DNA of 64,000 nt, taken from the NCBI GenBank assembly GCA_020849275.1, contig JADLGO010000049.1, positions 1 to 64,000 on the forward strand, given 5' to 3'. Under the pieces are notes generated by a model. The model saw nothing but the letters and a program-made list of their open reading frames with translations. It did no database searches and was not told the origin of the DNA. Position 1 is the first letter of the stretch, and each line of letters opens with the position of its first letter. A program made the translations under genes and the position numbers. The stretch is from Chthonomonadales bacterium. Lineage in GTDB: Bacteria; Armatimonadota; Chthonomonadetes; Chthonomonadales; CAJBBX01. Positions 42,570 through 51,642 of this stretch are shown here, in pieces.

Positions 42570-43127
42570 ATGCGAGCATTAGCACCATGCCTGCTGGCCG
42601 CCGCGGCGCTCTGCGCCGTCGCGCTGGCCGCACCGGACCAGCAGGCCGCGCCCGAGCCGGCGCCGCTTACGGTTGGCGTAGCCGCGCCCGACTTCACGCT
42701 GAAGGACCAGGACGGCAAGGCGCACCGTCTTGGCAAGCTACGGGGCAAGCGGGTGGTCCTGGCCTTCTATCCGGCCGACATGACGCCAGGTTGCACGTTG
42801 GAGGCGCGCTCGTTTCGCGACACGATGGCCGAGTTCCGCAAGCGCAGGGTGCCCGTGTTCGGCGTGAGCGTGCAGGACGTGGCCTCGAAGAAGGCGTTCT
42901 GCGACAAGGAGGGGCTCAACTACACGCTGCTAGCCGACGTGGGGGGCAAGGTCGCGGAGCAGTACGGCGTGAAGTTGCCCAACGGATTGGCGCGCCGGAT
43001 CACCTTCGTCGTGGACCCGAAGGGGCGCATCGCCGCGGTGGTCGAGAAGGTGGATGTGCGAGAGCACGGCCGGCAGGTGCTTGATGTGCTGGACAAGCCC
43101 GTCGTTCCCGCCCGAGCCGGCTCGTAG
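42570..43127 (+). CDS. Exported peroxiredoxin of the Bcp/PrxQ group
   Basis: A 185-residue protein with signal peptide ([20 protein letters not shown]) and a thioredoxin fold. The peroxidatic Cys75 is in [13 protein letters not shown]. The usual resolving Cys five residues later is Arg80, so it is either 1-Cys or uses Cys111 (KKAFCDKEG). [21 protein letters not shown] and [16 protein letters not shown] complete the family pattern. It reduces H2O2 and organic hydroperoxides, here probably in the periplasm. GGGAGG at 6-7 nt fixes ATG 42570 within a longer frame. A perfect palindrome precedes it. Confidence 0.92.
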   Translation: MRALAPCLLAAAALCAVALAAPDQQAAPEPAPLTVGVAAPDFTLKDQDGKAHRLGKLRGKRVVLAFYPADMTPGCTLEARSFRDTMAEFRKRRVPVFGVSVQDVASKKAFCDKEGLNYTLLADVGGKVAEQYGVKLPNGLARRITFVVDPKGRIAAVVEKVDVREHGRQVLDVLDKPVVPARAGS

Positions 43128-43142
43128 TCATCGCACCAGAGA

Positions 43143-43174
43143 GGGCGCCGACGGCTCGGGGCCCGCCGGCGCCC
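43143..43174. terminator. Hairpin between convergent genes
   Basis: GGGCGCCG (43143-43150) and CGGCGCCC (43167-43174) form a perfect 8-bp stem around a 16-nt GC-rich loop, 15 nt after the peroxiredoxin stop and 68 nt past the end of the convergent GH36 gene. It may serve both directions. Confidence 0.5.
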
Positions 43175-43242
43175 CGCTCGCCACCGCGCCGCGCCGTCCG
43201 CCGCGGCGGCGGCCACCAGCGCCGCGGCCAGGCGGCGCGCGC

Positions 43243-45822
43243 TCACCTTGCCGTCACCGCGCGGTAGCGCACGAGGAGGCTGCGGCCCGGGCCGGCGACG
43301 CGCAGGGTCAGGCCCGACGCCAACTCGCGCCCGCTCAGCCGCTCCGTGCGGGGCTTGCCGCCCTCGGGCAGATACGTCACCTCGTAAGTCGAGGCCGGGC
43401 GCACGCCGCGCAGCGCCACGATGAGGCCGACCGTGGCGCACTGCGGTCGGCGGAACGCCAGCACGATGCCACCGTCGAGGTCGGCCCGATGGTACTGATA
43501 GGCGGCGAACCCGTCGGAGCGCGTGTCGACCGGCGTGAGCGGGTAGAGGTCGCCGTACCAGTAGGGGCGACACGCCTCCATCTCCTTGATGGCTACCCCG
43601 GCGCGCGCGACCGAGAAGCCCGGCTCCAGGTAGCCCCACTCGCACGCCGCGCCCGCCGTCGCCCCGCTGCGCGCCTCGTAGGGCGCGTCGGACCAGACGC
43701 CGATGGTGTGGAGCGGGATGCACTGCCCCACCGCGGCGGACTGCATCTGGTTCCACTCCGGGTGTCCCGGTGAGCAGCCGGTGTCGCTGCGCCAGAGCGG
43801 CACCGAGCGCATGCACATCTCCAGGTCGAGCCGCCGCCCGCCGCCGGCGCAGTTGTCGATCAGCAGGCCCGGTCGCGCCGCTCGCAGCGCGTCCCACATG
43901 GCGTAGAGGCCCTCGACGTACCGGATCTCGGTGATGCCCTGTCGATCGGGCGGGTCGTTGGAGCGCCAGAAGCCCAGCGGGTCGATGTTGAAATCGTTAC
44001 GGTAGACGTCGACGCCGTACTCGTCGATGCGCTTGCCCAGCAGCCCGGCCATCCACTCCCGCGCCTCCGCCAGATCGAGCCGGAAGAGCCCGCCGCTCGC
44101 GCCGCCGAAAACCCACTCCGGTCTCTCGCGCGCGATCTGCGAGCCGGCCGCCACGCGCTCCGGCTCGAACCACAGCACGAAGCGCATACCCAGGCGGTGG
44201 CACAGGTCCGCCACCGGGCGAAGCCCGTTCGGGAACCTCGCCGGGTCGCAGTGCCAGCTTCCCACGCCGTTCGGAAAGCCGCCGGGAAACCAGGCAGCGT
44301 CCAGCCACACGGCGTCGCATCCGAGCGCGTGCGCGGTCCTCACGTACTCCTTCTGGCCCTCCTCGGTCGCCCACCCCGGCCGCTGCCAGTAGCGATCGAA
44401 CGTCTGGAGCGCGATCGGCAGGCGCGCCGGCTTGCCGTCGAGGCGCGGAACGTAGTGCTCCAGCAGCAGGCGGCGCCAACGGTTGTGAGCCGTCGTCCGG
44501 TCGCCCTCCCAGGGCATCAGCAGGATGCGGGGGGTGCGGATCCGCTCGCCCGGGTGCAGGCGCAGGTGCGTGAGCTCCATGCCGGCGGCGAGCCGGGCGG
44601 GCCCGGTGGCGGCGCGGTCGAGCACGGCGGCCCACTGCCCGGTCCAGCCGATCGCCGCGGTCATCCCCTGGTCGCCGTACCGCACATCGAACCAGGGGAA
44701 GGCGGTGGTGGACGAGGGGCGACCGCCCGTCGGCGCGAGGCGCACGCACTTGCCAGCGGTCACCGGCGCGGCGACCGGCAAGAAGGAGCCCTCGGCGCAG
44801 GAGTCGCCCGCGAGCTGGTAGAGCGTCAGGTCGCGGCGCGCATAGCCACTGCGAAGCCGCACATCCAGCGCCTGTACCTGCTCGAGGATCGGCGTGTCGG
44901 CGGGGCCGAGGTTCTCGAAGGAGATCACCCAGTCGACGGCCGGGTAGCGCGCGTAGGTGGTCACGTCGGCCGTCACCACGAGCCCGGTCGCCGAGTCGGT
45001 CCACCGCACGGTGCGCACCGAGCGGCCAGGCTGCCTCCGCGTCGATTCGGTGCGCTCCCAGCCCGCCAGCAGCTCCCGCGAGAGGCGCCCGCCGTAGACG
45101 AAGGAGAACGGCGCCCCGGTGGCGTCTGGCAGAAGGTCGAGCTGCCCCTCGTCCAGACGGCGCTCGGCGCCGTCGGCAAGCACAAGCCGCGCGTCGGCCC
45201 AGTCAGCCTGGTCGAACGCGGGGCCATCGCCGCCGTCCTCAACGCGCAGCAGCAGCCGATCCGCGCCGGGCGGTATGGCGACGTCGATGCGCTCGGGCTC
45301 CTGCCCACCGCGCACCACGCCGCTCGCCGCGATCTCCGTGCCTTCGCACAGCACCGTGAATCGGACCGAGCCGCGCGCGCCGCCTGTGCTCTCCTCGTTG
45401 TTGTCCACTCCAACCGACGCGCGAAAGGCGCGGGTTCGCGGCGGAATCCCAACCTCGATCTCGCTCACGGCATGGGTCCCCAGGCCATGCTGGAACGCCT
45501 GACCGCCGATGCGCAGCGGCGTGTCGATACAGGAACGGCCGAACCGCAGCACGCTGTGATCCTGGCGAAGCACGCGGAGCGGGACGACGCGCCGCGGCGG
45601 CGGCGCGCCGAACGCGGCGGCCGCCCACTCGCGGGTCGCGCGCACGAGAGCGGGCGGCGCCATCACGGAGTCGTTCGGGATCGCGAGGTCGATGCCGAGG
45701 GGCCTCATCGGTGTCTCTCCTGCCGAGCGGGGCGGTAGCCCGGCGGTCAGCGCGGCCGCGGCCGCCCCGAGCAGGGCCGCGTGGCGGGCGCGCGCTCGAT
45801 GACCAGCGTGTCTGCGTGACAT
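43243..45822 (-). CDS. Secreted GH36 alpha-galactosidase with N-terminal NPCBM domain
   Basis: An 859-residue protein. A signal (RARARHAALLGAAAAALTAG) is followed by an NPCBM-type module (LRIGGQAFQHGLGTHAVSEIEV, FRASVGVDNNEES), then the GH36 N-terminal beta domain and catalytic barrel. The barrel shows WLDAAWFPGGFP, FVLWFEPERVA, the nucleophile Asp in YRNDFN and the acid/base Asp in LWRSDTG. Likely reaction: removal of terminal alpha-galactose from galacto-oligosaccharides or galactomannan outside the cytoplasm. ATG 45822 is the best start, though its ribosome site is weak; MRPLGIDLA about 37 codons in is an alternative. The frame continues upstream through the decayed SDR without a plausible start. 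Confidence 0.9.
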   Translation of the reverse strand: MSRRHAGHRARARHAALLGAAAAALTAGLPPRSAGETPMRPLGIDLAIPNDSVMAPPALVRATREWAAAAFGAPPPRRVVPLRVLRQDHSVLRFGRSCIDTPLRIGGQAFQHGLGTHAVSEIEVGIPPRTRAFRASVGVDNNEESTGGARGSVRFTVLCEGTEIAASGVVRGGQEPERIDVAIPPGADRLLLRVEDGGDGPAFDQADWADARLVLADGAERRLDEGQLDLLPDATGAPFSFVYGGRLSRELLAGWERTESTRRQPGRSVRTVRWTDSATGLVVTADVTTYARYPAVDWVISFENLGPADTPILEQVQALDVRLRSGYARRDLTLYQLAGDSCAEGSFLPVAAPVTAGKCVRLAPTGGRPSSTTAFPWFDVRYGDQGMTAAIGWTGQWAAVLDRAATGPARLAAGMELTHLRLHPGERIRTPRILLMPWEGDRTTAHNRWRRLLLEHYVPRLDGKPARLPIALQTFDRYWQRPGWATEEGQKEYVRTAHALGCDAVWLDAAWFPGGFPNGVGSWHCDPARFPNGLRPVADLCHRLGMRFVLWFEPERVAAGSQIARERPEWVFGGASGGLFRLDLAEAREWMAGLLGKRIDEYGVDVYRNDFNIDPLGFWRSNDPPDRQGITEIRYVEGLYAMWDALRAARPGLLIDNCAGGGRRLDLEMCMRSVPLWRSDTGCSPGHPEWNQMQSAAVGQCIPLHTIGVWSDAPYEARSGATAGAACEWGYLEPGFSVARAGVAIKEMEACRPYWYGDLYPLTPVDTRSDGFAAYQYHRADLDGGIVLAFRRPQCATVGLIVALRGVRPASTYEVTYLPEGGKPRTERLSGRELASGLTLRVAGPGRSLLVRYRAVTAR

Positions 45823-45854
45823 GGTGGGTGTCCGGCCTCGGTGGTCGGGCGCCC

Positions 45855-46178
45855 TCATGCGTCGGGCACGTAGCCGCGGCCCCAGGGTGTCGGGTCGAGA
45901 TCGCGGAAGGCATCGCTGAAGGCGAGCCAGGCCGTGGTGCCGCCGTCGGCCACGAGGGTCTGCCCGACGATGTAGCGTGCCGCGTCGGATGCCAGGAAGA
46001 GGGCGACGCGCGCAGCTCCTCCACGGCCGAGGAGGCGCCGTCTGAACTGTGGGCGTCGTGCAGCGCGGCGCGCGCCCCGGCCCAACGCCAGCGCGATGGC
46101 CCGCCCGATGCCCGCATCCGCGGGTGTCACGAGCACGCGCTTCGCGTGCGCCTCGCCTCTCTCGCGTACGCCCACCAT
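45855..46178 (-). pseudogene. SDR oxidoreductase remnant (frameshifted, middle deleted)
   Basis: The 107-residue frame joins the very start and end of a short-chain dehydrogenase. It reads KRVLVTPADAGIGRAIALALG (cofactor loop, with TPADAG instead of TGAASG), then jumps to ARVALFLASDAARYIVGQTLVADGG, the conserved C-terminal part. In the neighbouring frame the link reads GARAALHDAHSSDGASSAVE, which matches the second strand and helix of an SDR. So there is one frameshift near 46075 and a loss of roughly 140 internal residues, including NNAG, the catalytic Ser and Tyr-x3-Lys. It lies between GH36 and the 5'-nucleotidase and overlaps the nucleotidase 3' end. Confidence 0.8.
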
Positions 46179-47815
46179 GAGCGTCTGCCGACGGCTCCGT
46201 TCGCCGCAACCGGCTCCCGCGCCGGGTAGCGCGCCTCCCGCGCCAACGCGAGGCGCCTTCCAGCCGGGGCGGGCCGGGCGCCGGACGCGGCGGCGCGCTG
46301 GATCCGGCCATCCGTCTTCGGCGCGATGGAGGGCACGGCGCCGAGGGCCGCAATCACCACGGCAGGCTCCACCTGCCCCTCCTCCGGCGTGATGAGCGCA
46401 CGCGCGCCTCGGAACATCGTGTACCCGTCGCCGCCTCCGAGCACGTAGATGTTCGTCGCCAGTGTGTAGGTCTTCGCGTCGTCGAGTGGCGCGCCGTCCA
46501 CGGTCACGCTCGTGAGCCGCGAGCCGGCGGGTCGGCGTTCGTCGAACACGAAGCGGATGCCAGACACCTGCGGAAAGCGCCCATCCTCCCGGTCCTCGGC
46601 GATTCGTCCAAGGCCGTGCTCGAGCGCCGCGCGGATCGTCGCGCCGGTCACCTCGATCTTCACGATGGGGTTCTCGAAGGGCAGGATGGAGAGCACGTCG
46701 CGCCGGGTGAGGACGCCGGGGCCATAGGTGGTGTTCGAACGAATCGAGCCACCGTTGAAGAGGGCGGTCTCGGCCCCGGTCTGCCGGCGGTAGGTGTCGG
46801 CGATGAAGTCGGCCAGGTTCGTCTCGCCGGTGCGGTTCGACACCTGGCGCGCGTCGAGCTCCACGTCCGTGCGCCCCACGGGCTTGTCGAGCGCGGCGGA
46901 GAGCTCCCTCTCGTAGACGCCGATCGCTTCCGCCGCCTCCGGGTCGGGCGGCACCTCGTCGGTCACGGGGATCAGCGACCAGTCGATGCTGAGCAGGCGC
47001 CCGGTGCGCGGGTCAAGATTGAGGTCGATGCGACCGAGGTCGCGGGCGTCCGATCCGACCTTGACGATGGGCGTTCTGCCCACCATCGACTGCAGGATCT
47101 CGTGCTCGTGGCCGCCCATGATGACGTCCGGCTGGGCGGCGCGGGCCAGCACCTTGTCGTCGCTCATCGGCAGGTGCGTGAGCGCGATCACGACCTGCGC
47201 TCCACGGCGCCGCAACTCACGCACCAGGCCGATGGCCGTGGCGACCGCCGGGCGGAACTCCACCCCGGCACCGGCCTGCGAGCTGAACGCCGTCGTCTCC
47301 GTCACCACCCCGAGGATGCCCACCTTGATCCCGCCGACCTCGCGCAGCACCGTGGCCGGCGTGTCCGCGAAGATCCGGCCCGTGGCGCGGTCGATCACGT
47401 TGGCGCCGAGCCACGTGAAGCGCGACTCGCGCATGCGCTCGCGCAGCACCTCCGGCCCGAAGTCGAACTCGTGGTTGCCGTAGACCGCGTAGTCGAGCCC
47501 GAGCGCGTTCCATGCCGCCACCATCTGCCTGCCGCGAAACAGGTTCGACGCCACCGAGGGCGAGAGCGTATCACCGCCCAGCAGGAACAGCGTGTTGGGC
47601 TGTTCGGCCAGGATCCGCTTGCGCAGCGTGGCAACGCGGGCCAGGCCGCCGCGCTTCCCTCGGTCGACTGGCGAGATCTGATAGACATCGTTGAGCTGAA
47701 GCAGCGTGATGCGGGTCACCGGCGGCGGAGTTGCCTGCGGACGGCCGGGCGCGGGCAGCAGGCCGACGACGAGGGCGAGCCAGGCGATGCACAGGGGCCG
47801 GGCCAGGGCGAGCAT
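46127..47815 (-). CDS. Exported 5'-nucleotidase / 2',3'-cyclic phosphodiesterase (UshA-like)
   Basis: 562 residues with a signal peptide (MLALARPLCIAWLALVVGLL). The N-terminal metallophosphatase domain shows ITLLQLNDVYQI, FLLGGDTLSPS, YGNHEFDFG and MGGHEHE; the C-terminal domain shows FNGGSIRSNTTYGPG, SILPFENPIVKIEVTG and GGGDGYTMF, which form the nucleotide-binding site. It should dephosphorylate extracellular nucleotides, feeding the nucleoside hydrolase-like protein at 39382. AAGGAG precedes ATG 47815. The family normally ends near DGRI; here about 54 extra Arg/Ala-rich residues follow and run into the SDR remnant, suggesting loss of the original stop. Confidence 0.9.
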   Translation of the reverse strand: MLALARPLCIAWLALVVGLLPAPGRPQATPPPVTRITLLQLNDVYQISPVDRGKRGGLARVATLRKRILAEQPNTLFLLGGDTLSPSVASNLFRGRQMVAAWNALGLDYAVYGNHEFDFGPEVLRERMRESRFTWLGANVIDRATGRIFADTPATVLREVGGIKVGILGVVTETTAFSSQAGAGVEFRPAVATAIGLVRELRRRGAQVVIALTHLPMSDDKVLARAAQPDVIMGGHEHEILQSMVGRTPIVKVGSDARDLGRIDLNLDPRTGRLLSIDWSLIPVTDEVPPDPEAAEAIGVYERELSAALDKPVGRTDVELDARQVSNRTGETNLADFIADTYRRQTGAETALFNGGSIRSNTTYGPGVLTRRDVLSILPFENPIVKIEVTGATIRAALEHGLGRIAEDREDGRFPQVSGIRFVFDERRPAGSRLTSVTVDGAPLDDAKTYTLATNIYVLGGGDGYTMFRGARALITPEEGQVEPAVVIAALGAVPSIAPKTDGRIQRAAASGARPAPAGRRLALAREARYPAREPVAANGAVGRRSWWAYAREARRTRSACS

Positions 47816-47980
47816 GGGGGAACTCCTTGGCGGTGAGCTGGCGACCGCGTATGCATTCACCGCGCCGGCCCGCCGCCCCTCCCCGGCGCGGGGTGCGCGA
47901 CTGCCCGGCGTCCCAACGAGGTCGGACGAGGCAGGCACGGCGGGCCGGGGCGCCGAAAGCTGATGGAGCGGAGGACCCAC

Positions 47981-50473
47981 ATGCCGATGCGCGCCCCGAG
48001 GATCGCCCTGTGCGCGGCCGCCCTCCTGGCCGCCGTTCCCGCAGTCGCAAGCCAGGCCGGCCACGGCAGGCTGACGCCCACGTTCATCGCGCGGGCACAC
48101 GGCACCCTCGTGGCGAGCGCCGTGGCCACAGCGCCGCCCTACGGTGCCGACGCCAGCGGCGGGGCCGACTGCACCCCGGCGCTCCAACGCGCCCTCGACG
48201 CCGTCGCCAACGACGGGGGCGGCGTGGTCTATCTGCCCCCGGGGCGCTACCGGGTGGACGGCGCCCTCCGCATCGGCTACGCCGTCGCGCTCGCCGGGGC
48301 CGGCGCGCCTGGCGCGCGGCCCGCGGAGCGGCCGGCGACCCTCCTCCTCGCCGCAGGTCCGCCCACCGACCGCCCGCTGCTCGACCTCTCGGCCGCCGAG
48401 GGGGCCGTGATGGACCTTGGCATCGCGTACCCGAACCAGTGGCCGGACGACGTGGTGGCCTACCCGTTCGCCATCTCGGGGCGCATGCTGCAGGTGCGCA
48501 ACGTGACGCTGCTTAACGCCTTCAACGGCCTGGAGATGACCGCGGCGGGCGGCTGTGTTGTCGACGGCCTGCGCGGCACGGTCTTGAGGCGGGGAGTGCT
48601 GGCGCCGGACAGCACCGAGTTCTCGTGGATGCGCGACGTGCGCTTCTCCAACGCGTGGTGGGAGAGTTGGTCGCGGGCCCTCTCCGGCGCCGACATGGGC
48701 CGGGAGCGCTGCCGCGCGCTCGACGCCTTCACTCGCCGCCACCTCGTCGCCCTGGAGCTCGGCCGCATCGACGGCATGGCCATCGACGGCCTCGAGGCGC
48801 CCGACGCCGCCGTGCCGGTGCGGATCGAGAAAGGACCGCATGTTCAGCAGCACGCGGTCTTTGGCTATGGCGGCGTGGCCCGGGGGCTGCCCGCGCGACG
48901 CCAGGAGTTCGGCTGGGACCCCTGGTACTACGGCATGCACTACGCCGACGTTGACGAGGTGCCCGAGGCGCGCGGCCTCGTCAGGCGGGCCGCGCCCCTG
49001 CCCGCCCCGGCGCGCCGCGATGCCGGCTCGTTCGTCGACGTGGGCGCGCCGCCATACGAAGCCGCCGGCGATGGCGCGGCGGACGACACGTCGACCATCG
49101 AGGCGGCCCTGCGCCACGCGGGGGCGCGCGGCGGAGGCACGGTCTACCTGCGGCCAGGCGTCTACCGCGTCACGCGGCCGCTCGTCGTGCCGACGGGCGT
49201 GGAGCTGCGCGGCGCGCTGGGCATCGGCAAGGCACGCTCCTATCGGGAATCGTGCGCGCTCCTGGCCGACTTCGGCGCCAGCACCCTCGAGCCCCGGCTC
49301 GCCCCGGCGCTCCTCACGCTGGATCCCCGCGCCGGCGTGCGCGGGCTCGAGCTACTCTGGGCCGGGCAGACCTACGGCGCCGAGCCGCCCCGACCGTTCC
49401 CCTTTGCCCTTCGCGGGCGCGGACCCGGCATCTGGGCCGTCGACCTGCTGATCGTCAACGCGACGCGCGGCATTGACCTGGCGACCCATCGCTGCGACGG
49501 GCACGTCGTCTCCGGCGTGTGGGCGACGGCCTACGAGGAGGGCCTGGTCGTGGGCGGTGGCTCTCGCGGCGGGTGGCTGGAGCGCGTCACCATCTCCTAC
49601 GGTCCCTGGAGCGAGTCGGCCCGCCGACCGGCGGGCGCGACGGCGGAGGATCGCGATGCCGTGGCGGCATACCACCGCGCGCACAGCGTCCACTTCACCT
49701 TCGGCGACTGCGAGGGCGAGAGCGCATGGGGCCTCTGCGGCTTCGACCCGCGGGTCCACTTCCGCTTCCGCGAGGAGGCCGGCCGCGGCTGCCTGCGCGC
49801 CTCCTTCTGGCTGAGCATGCTCGACGTGGCCGACCGCACGCTGATCGAGGCCGACGCGGGCGAGGAGATCGCGTTCGTCGGCCTTTTCGGCACCGGCGGG
49901 CGCGACCGGGTGCACAACTGGGTGGAGGTTGCGCCCGGCTTTCGCGGACCGCTCCGCGTCTATGCGAAGACCATCCAACAGAGCTTCGTGAACCACCCGT
50001 ACCGCTGGCGACCCGGCCAGGTGCTCCTCTACGACGCGCCGTCCGCGGCGACGAATCGGCCGACCTCGGCGAGCGCATCGGCGCCGGGCAGCCGCCCGTC
50101 GGCGGCCACCGACCGTGACCCGCGCACCGTGTGGGCTGCGCCGCGCGGAAGCTGGCTGCAGGTGGACCTTGGCCGAACGATGCGCATCGGGCGATTCGGG
50201 GTAGAGTCGGCGGGCCTGTTCGGCGACGCCTCCGGCAACGTGACGGAGGCCGAGCTGCGCGTGAGCGCGGACGGTCGCACCTTTCGGCGGGTCGCCGTCG
50301 TGCGCTCCTACGGGCAGCCCTGGGCCGACCGGCCCGTGGAGCCGGTCACCGCGCGCTGGGTGCGCCTCTACCCGGTGTGCGGCGGCGACGGCGCCGTGCG
50401 CGTCGCCACCTTCAGCGTCCACGAGGCGCGCAGCGCGCATGGCTCGCCGGTCGCCGCCGCGGCGGCGAGGTGA
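47981..50473 (+). CDS. Secreted protein with two pectate-lyase-like beta-helices and a discoidin domain
   Basis: The 830-residue protein has a signal peptide (about 1-24), a first right-handed beta-helix (ADCTPALQRALDAVANDGGGVVYLPPGRYRVDG), a second (DDTSTIEAALRHAGARGGGTVYLRPGVYRVTRPLVVP), and an F5/8 type C-like domain (PSAATDRDPRTVWAAPRGSW, WLQVDLGRTMRIGRFGVESA). The repeated YLPPG-x-YRV pattern is typical of the pectate lyase 3/GH28-like superfamily. It probably binds and cleaves or epimerises an acidic plant polysaccharide. ATG 47981 is chosen because GGAGG lies 6 nt before it; ATG 47963 is in frame. TTGGCG-17 nt-TATGCA (47827-47855) is a weak promoter candidate. Confidence 0.8.
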   Translation: MPMRAPRIALCAAALLAAVPAVASQAGHGRLTPTFIARAHGTLVASAVATAPPYGADASGGADCTPALQRALDAVANDGGGVVYLPPGRYRVDGALRIGYAVALAGAGAPGARPAERPATLLLAAGPPTDRPLLDLSAAEGAVMDLGIAYPNQWPDDVVAYPFAISGRMLQVRNVTLLNAFNGLEMTAAGGCVVDGLRGTVLRRGVLAPDSTEFSWMRDVRFSNAWWESWSRALSGADMGRERCRALDAFTRRHLVALELGRIDGMAIDGLEAPDAAVPVRIEKGPHVQQHAVFGYGGVARGLPARRQEFGWDPWYYGMHYADVDEVPEARGLVRRAAPLPAPARRDAGSFVDVGAPPYEAAGDGAADDTSTIEAALRHAGARGGGTVYLRPGVYRVTRPLVVPTGVELRGALGIGKARSYRESCALLADFGASTLEPRLAPALLTLDPRAGVRGLELLWAGQTYGAEPPRPFPFALRGRGPGIWAVDLLIVNATRGIDLATHRCDGHVVSGVWATAYEEGLVVGGGSRGGWLERVTISYGPWSESARRPAGATAEDRDAVAAYHRAHSVHFTFGDCEGESAWGLCGFDPRVHFRFREEAGRGCLRASFWLSMLDVADRTLIEADAGEEIAFVGLFGTGGRDRVHNWVEVAPGFRGPLRVYAKTIQQSFVNHPYRWRPGQVLLYDAPSAATNRPTSASASAPGSRPSAATDRDPRTVWAAPRGSWLQVDLGRTMRIGRFGVESAGLFGDASGNVTEAELRVSADGRTFRRVAVVRSYGQPWADRPVEPVTARWVRLYPVCGGDGAVRVATFSVHEARSAHGSPVAAAAAR

Positions 50474-50656
50474 TGCCAACGAACGGGTCGGGGAGGCCGT
50501 CACCGCGCGCGACTGTGCCTGCCCGCTCACCCGCTCTCCGCCGGACCGGCCGCCCGCGGCGGGCGCCCAAGCGCGGGCAGCGCGCGCCCACGGCACAGGA
50601 CGGCCCAGGTTGCCGGCGCAGCGGCGGTGCGCTTGCTCACCCATGGTCGCCCTTGC

Positions 50657-51406
50657 TCACTTCGCGGGGGCGGGCGCCGGCTCCGGCTCCAGCGGCTGGC
50701 GCGCGATCACGAGCTTCTGGCTCGCCACCTCGATCCTCTCGAGCTCGCCGGTGCCCTTGCGAACCCAGCACCGGTGCTGAATCGGCGCCACGTCGACCAC
50801 GACACACTCCACGGGCGTGCCGCCGATGCTCAGCGTCTCCGTCTTCGGATCGCATCGCAGCGTGAGCTCGACTCGCTGCATCAGGTTGGTCGCGAAGACG
50901 GGCACCGACGTGTCCTTGCCCGGCTCGGGGCGGACGGAGCGCATGGTCAGGCTCAGAAGCGTGATGAGGTTGTTCACCTGGAGCACCTCGTCGCCCTTGC
51001 GCGCGACCTCCTTCGTCTGCTTGCGCCCGCCGACCACGGCCTCCAGCTTCGCCTTTCCTGGCGGGAAGGAGAACCTCGCCGTCTGGCTCGGACCCGCCCC
51101 GGTTACACTCAGGCTCAACGACACCGGTTCCACCATGTCGGTCACCGCGAAGCCGCCGTCCATCGTCAGGTGGATCGGCTGCCCTCCGACCTCCAGCGAC
51201 AGCGCCACTTTCATCGTCCAGTCGCTCACGGTCCTGCCATCGCGCTTCGCGACGGCCCTGCAGGTGGCCGTCTGGCTCCCGATCGGCTTGCCCGCAGCCG
51301 TGAACGCCCACCTCTCCCTCTCGCCAGCCTTCACGTCGACGGGGCTGCGCTGCGCGGCCGCGCCCGACGTGGCGAGCACGCACGCCAGAACCAGGACGGA
51401 TCTCAT
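50657..51406 (-). CDS. Exported protein of unknown function
   Basis: 249 residues with signal peptide MRSVLVLACVLATSGAAA. The mature part is all-beta in appearance: FTAAGKPIGSQTATCRAVAKRDGR, KVALSLEVGGQPIHLTMDGGF, TETLSIGGTPVECVVVDVAP and WVRKGTGELERIEVASQ. It resembles DUF3108-type or other periplasmic calycin-like proteins in its pattern of an intermediate acquiring a final correction against a stored factor, but I cannot assign a family. GGAGGAG precedes ATG 51406. The region to the next gene on the left (50474-50656) contains only a short direct repeat (TTGCTCAC at 50631 and 50651) and no gene. Confidence 0.6.
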   Translation of the reverse strand: MRSVLVLACVLATSGAAAQRSPVDVKAGERERWAFTAAGKPIGSQTATCRAVAKRDGRTVSDWTMKVALSLEVGGQPIHLTMDGGFAVTDMVEPVSLSLSVTGAGPSQTARFSFPPGKAKLEAVVGGRKQTKEVARKGDEVLQVNNLITLLSLTMRSVRPEPGKDTSVPVFATNLMQRVELTLRCDPKTETLSIGGTPVECVVVDVAPIQHRCWVRKGTGELERIEVASQKLVIARQPLEPEPAPAPAK

Positions 51407-51642
51407 GGCAGTCTCCTCCCTGCGGTCCGGCGCTCCAACGGCTCTCCGCGCGCCGGTCCCGCTCCCCCAGAATACAGCACATGTGGGCGGGCGGTTTCGC
51501 GGCGTGCCGGCCGTCCTCCTCTTCAGCGTCCGGTCCGCCGTGCCGCGCCGCCGCTCCGACTGGCCGCGCCGCACGCGGAGGAGTCCCGCCGGGGCGCGGC
51601 CAACTCTCCCATCGGCCCATCGAGGGGAAAGGCTGCCCGCCC

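Noticed and set aside
46178-46353. Upstream continuation of the GH36 frame as a very long protein
   Set aside because: It crosses the SDR remnant in another frame and lacks a plausible start; the signal peptide at 45822 marks the true beginning.
46127-49117. 996-residue open frame on the minus strand
   Set aside because: The part upstream of ATG 47815 is antisense to the beta-helix gene and lacks any recognisable pattern.
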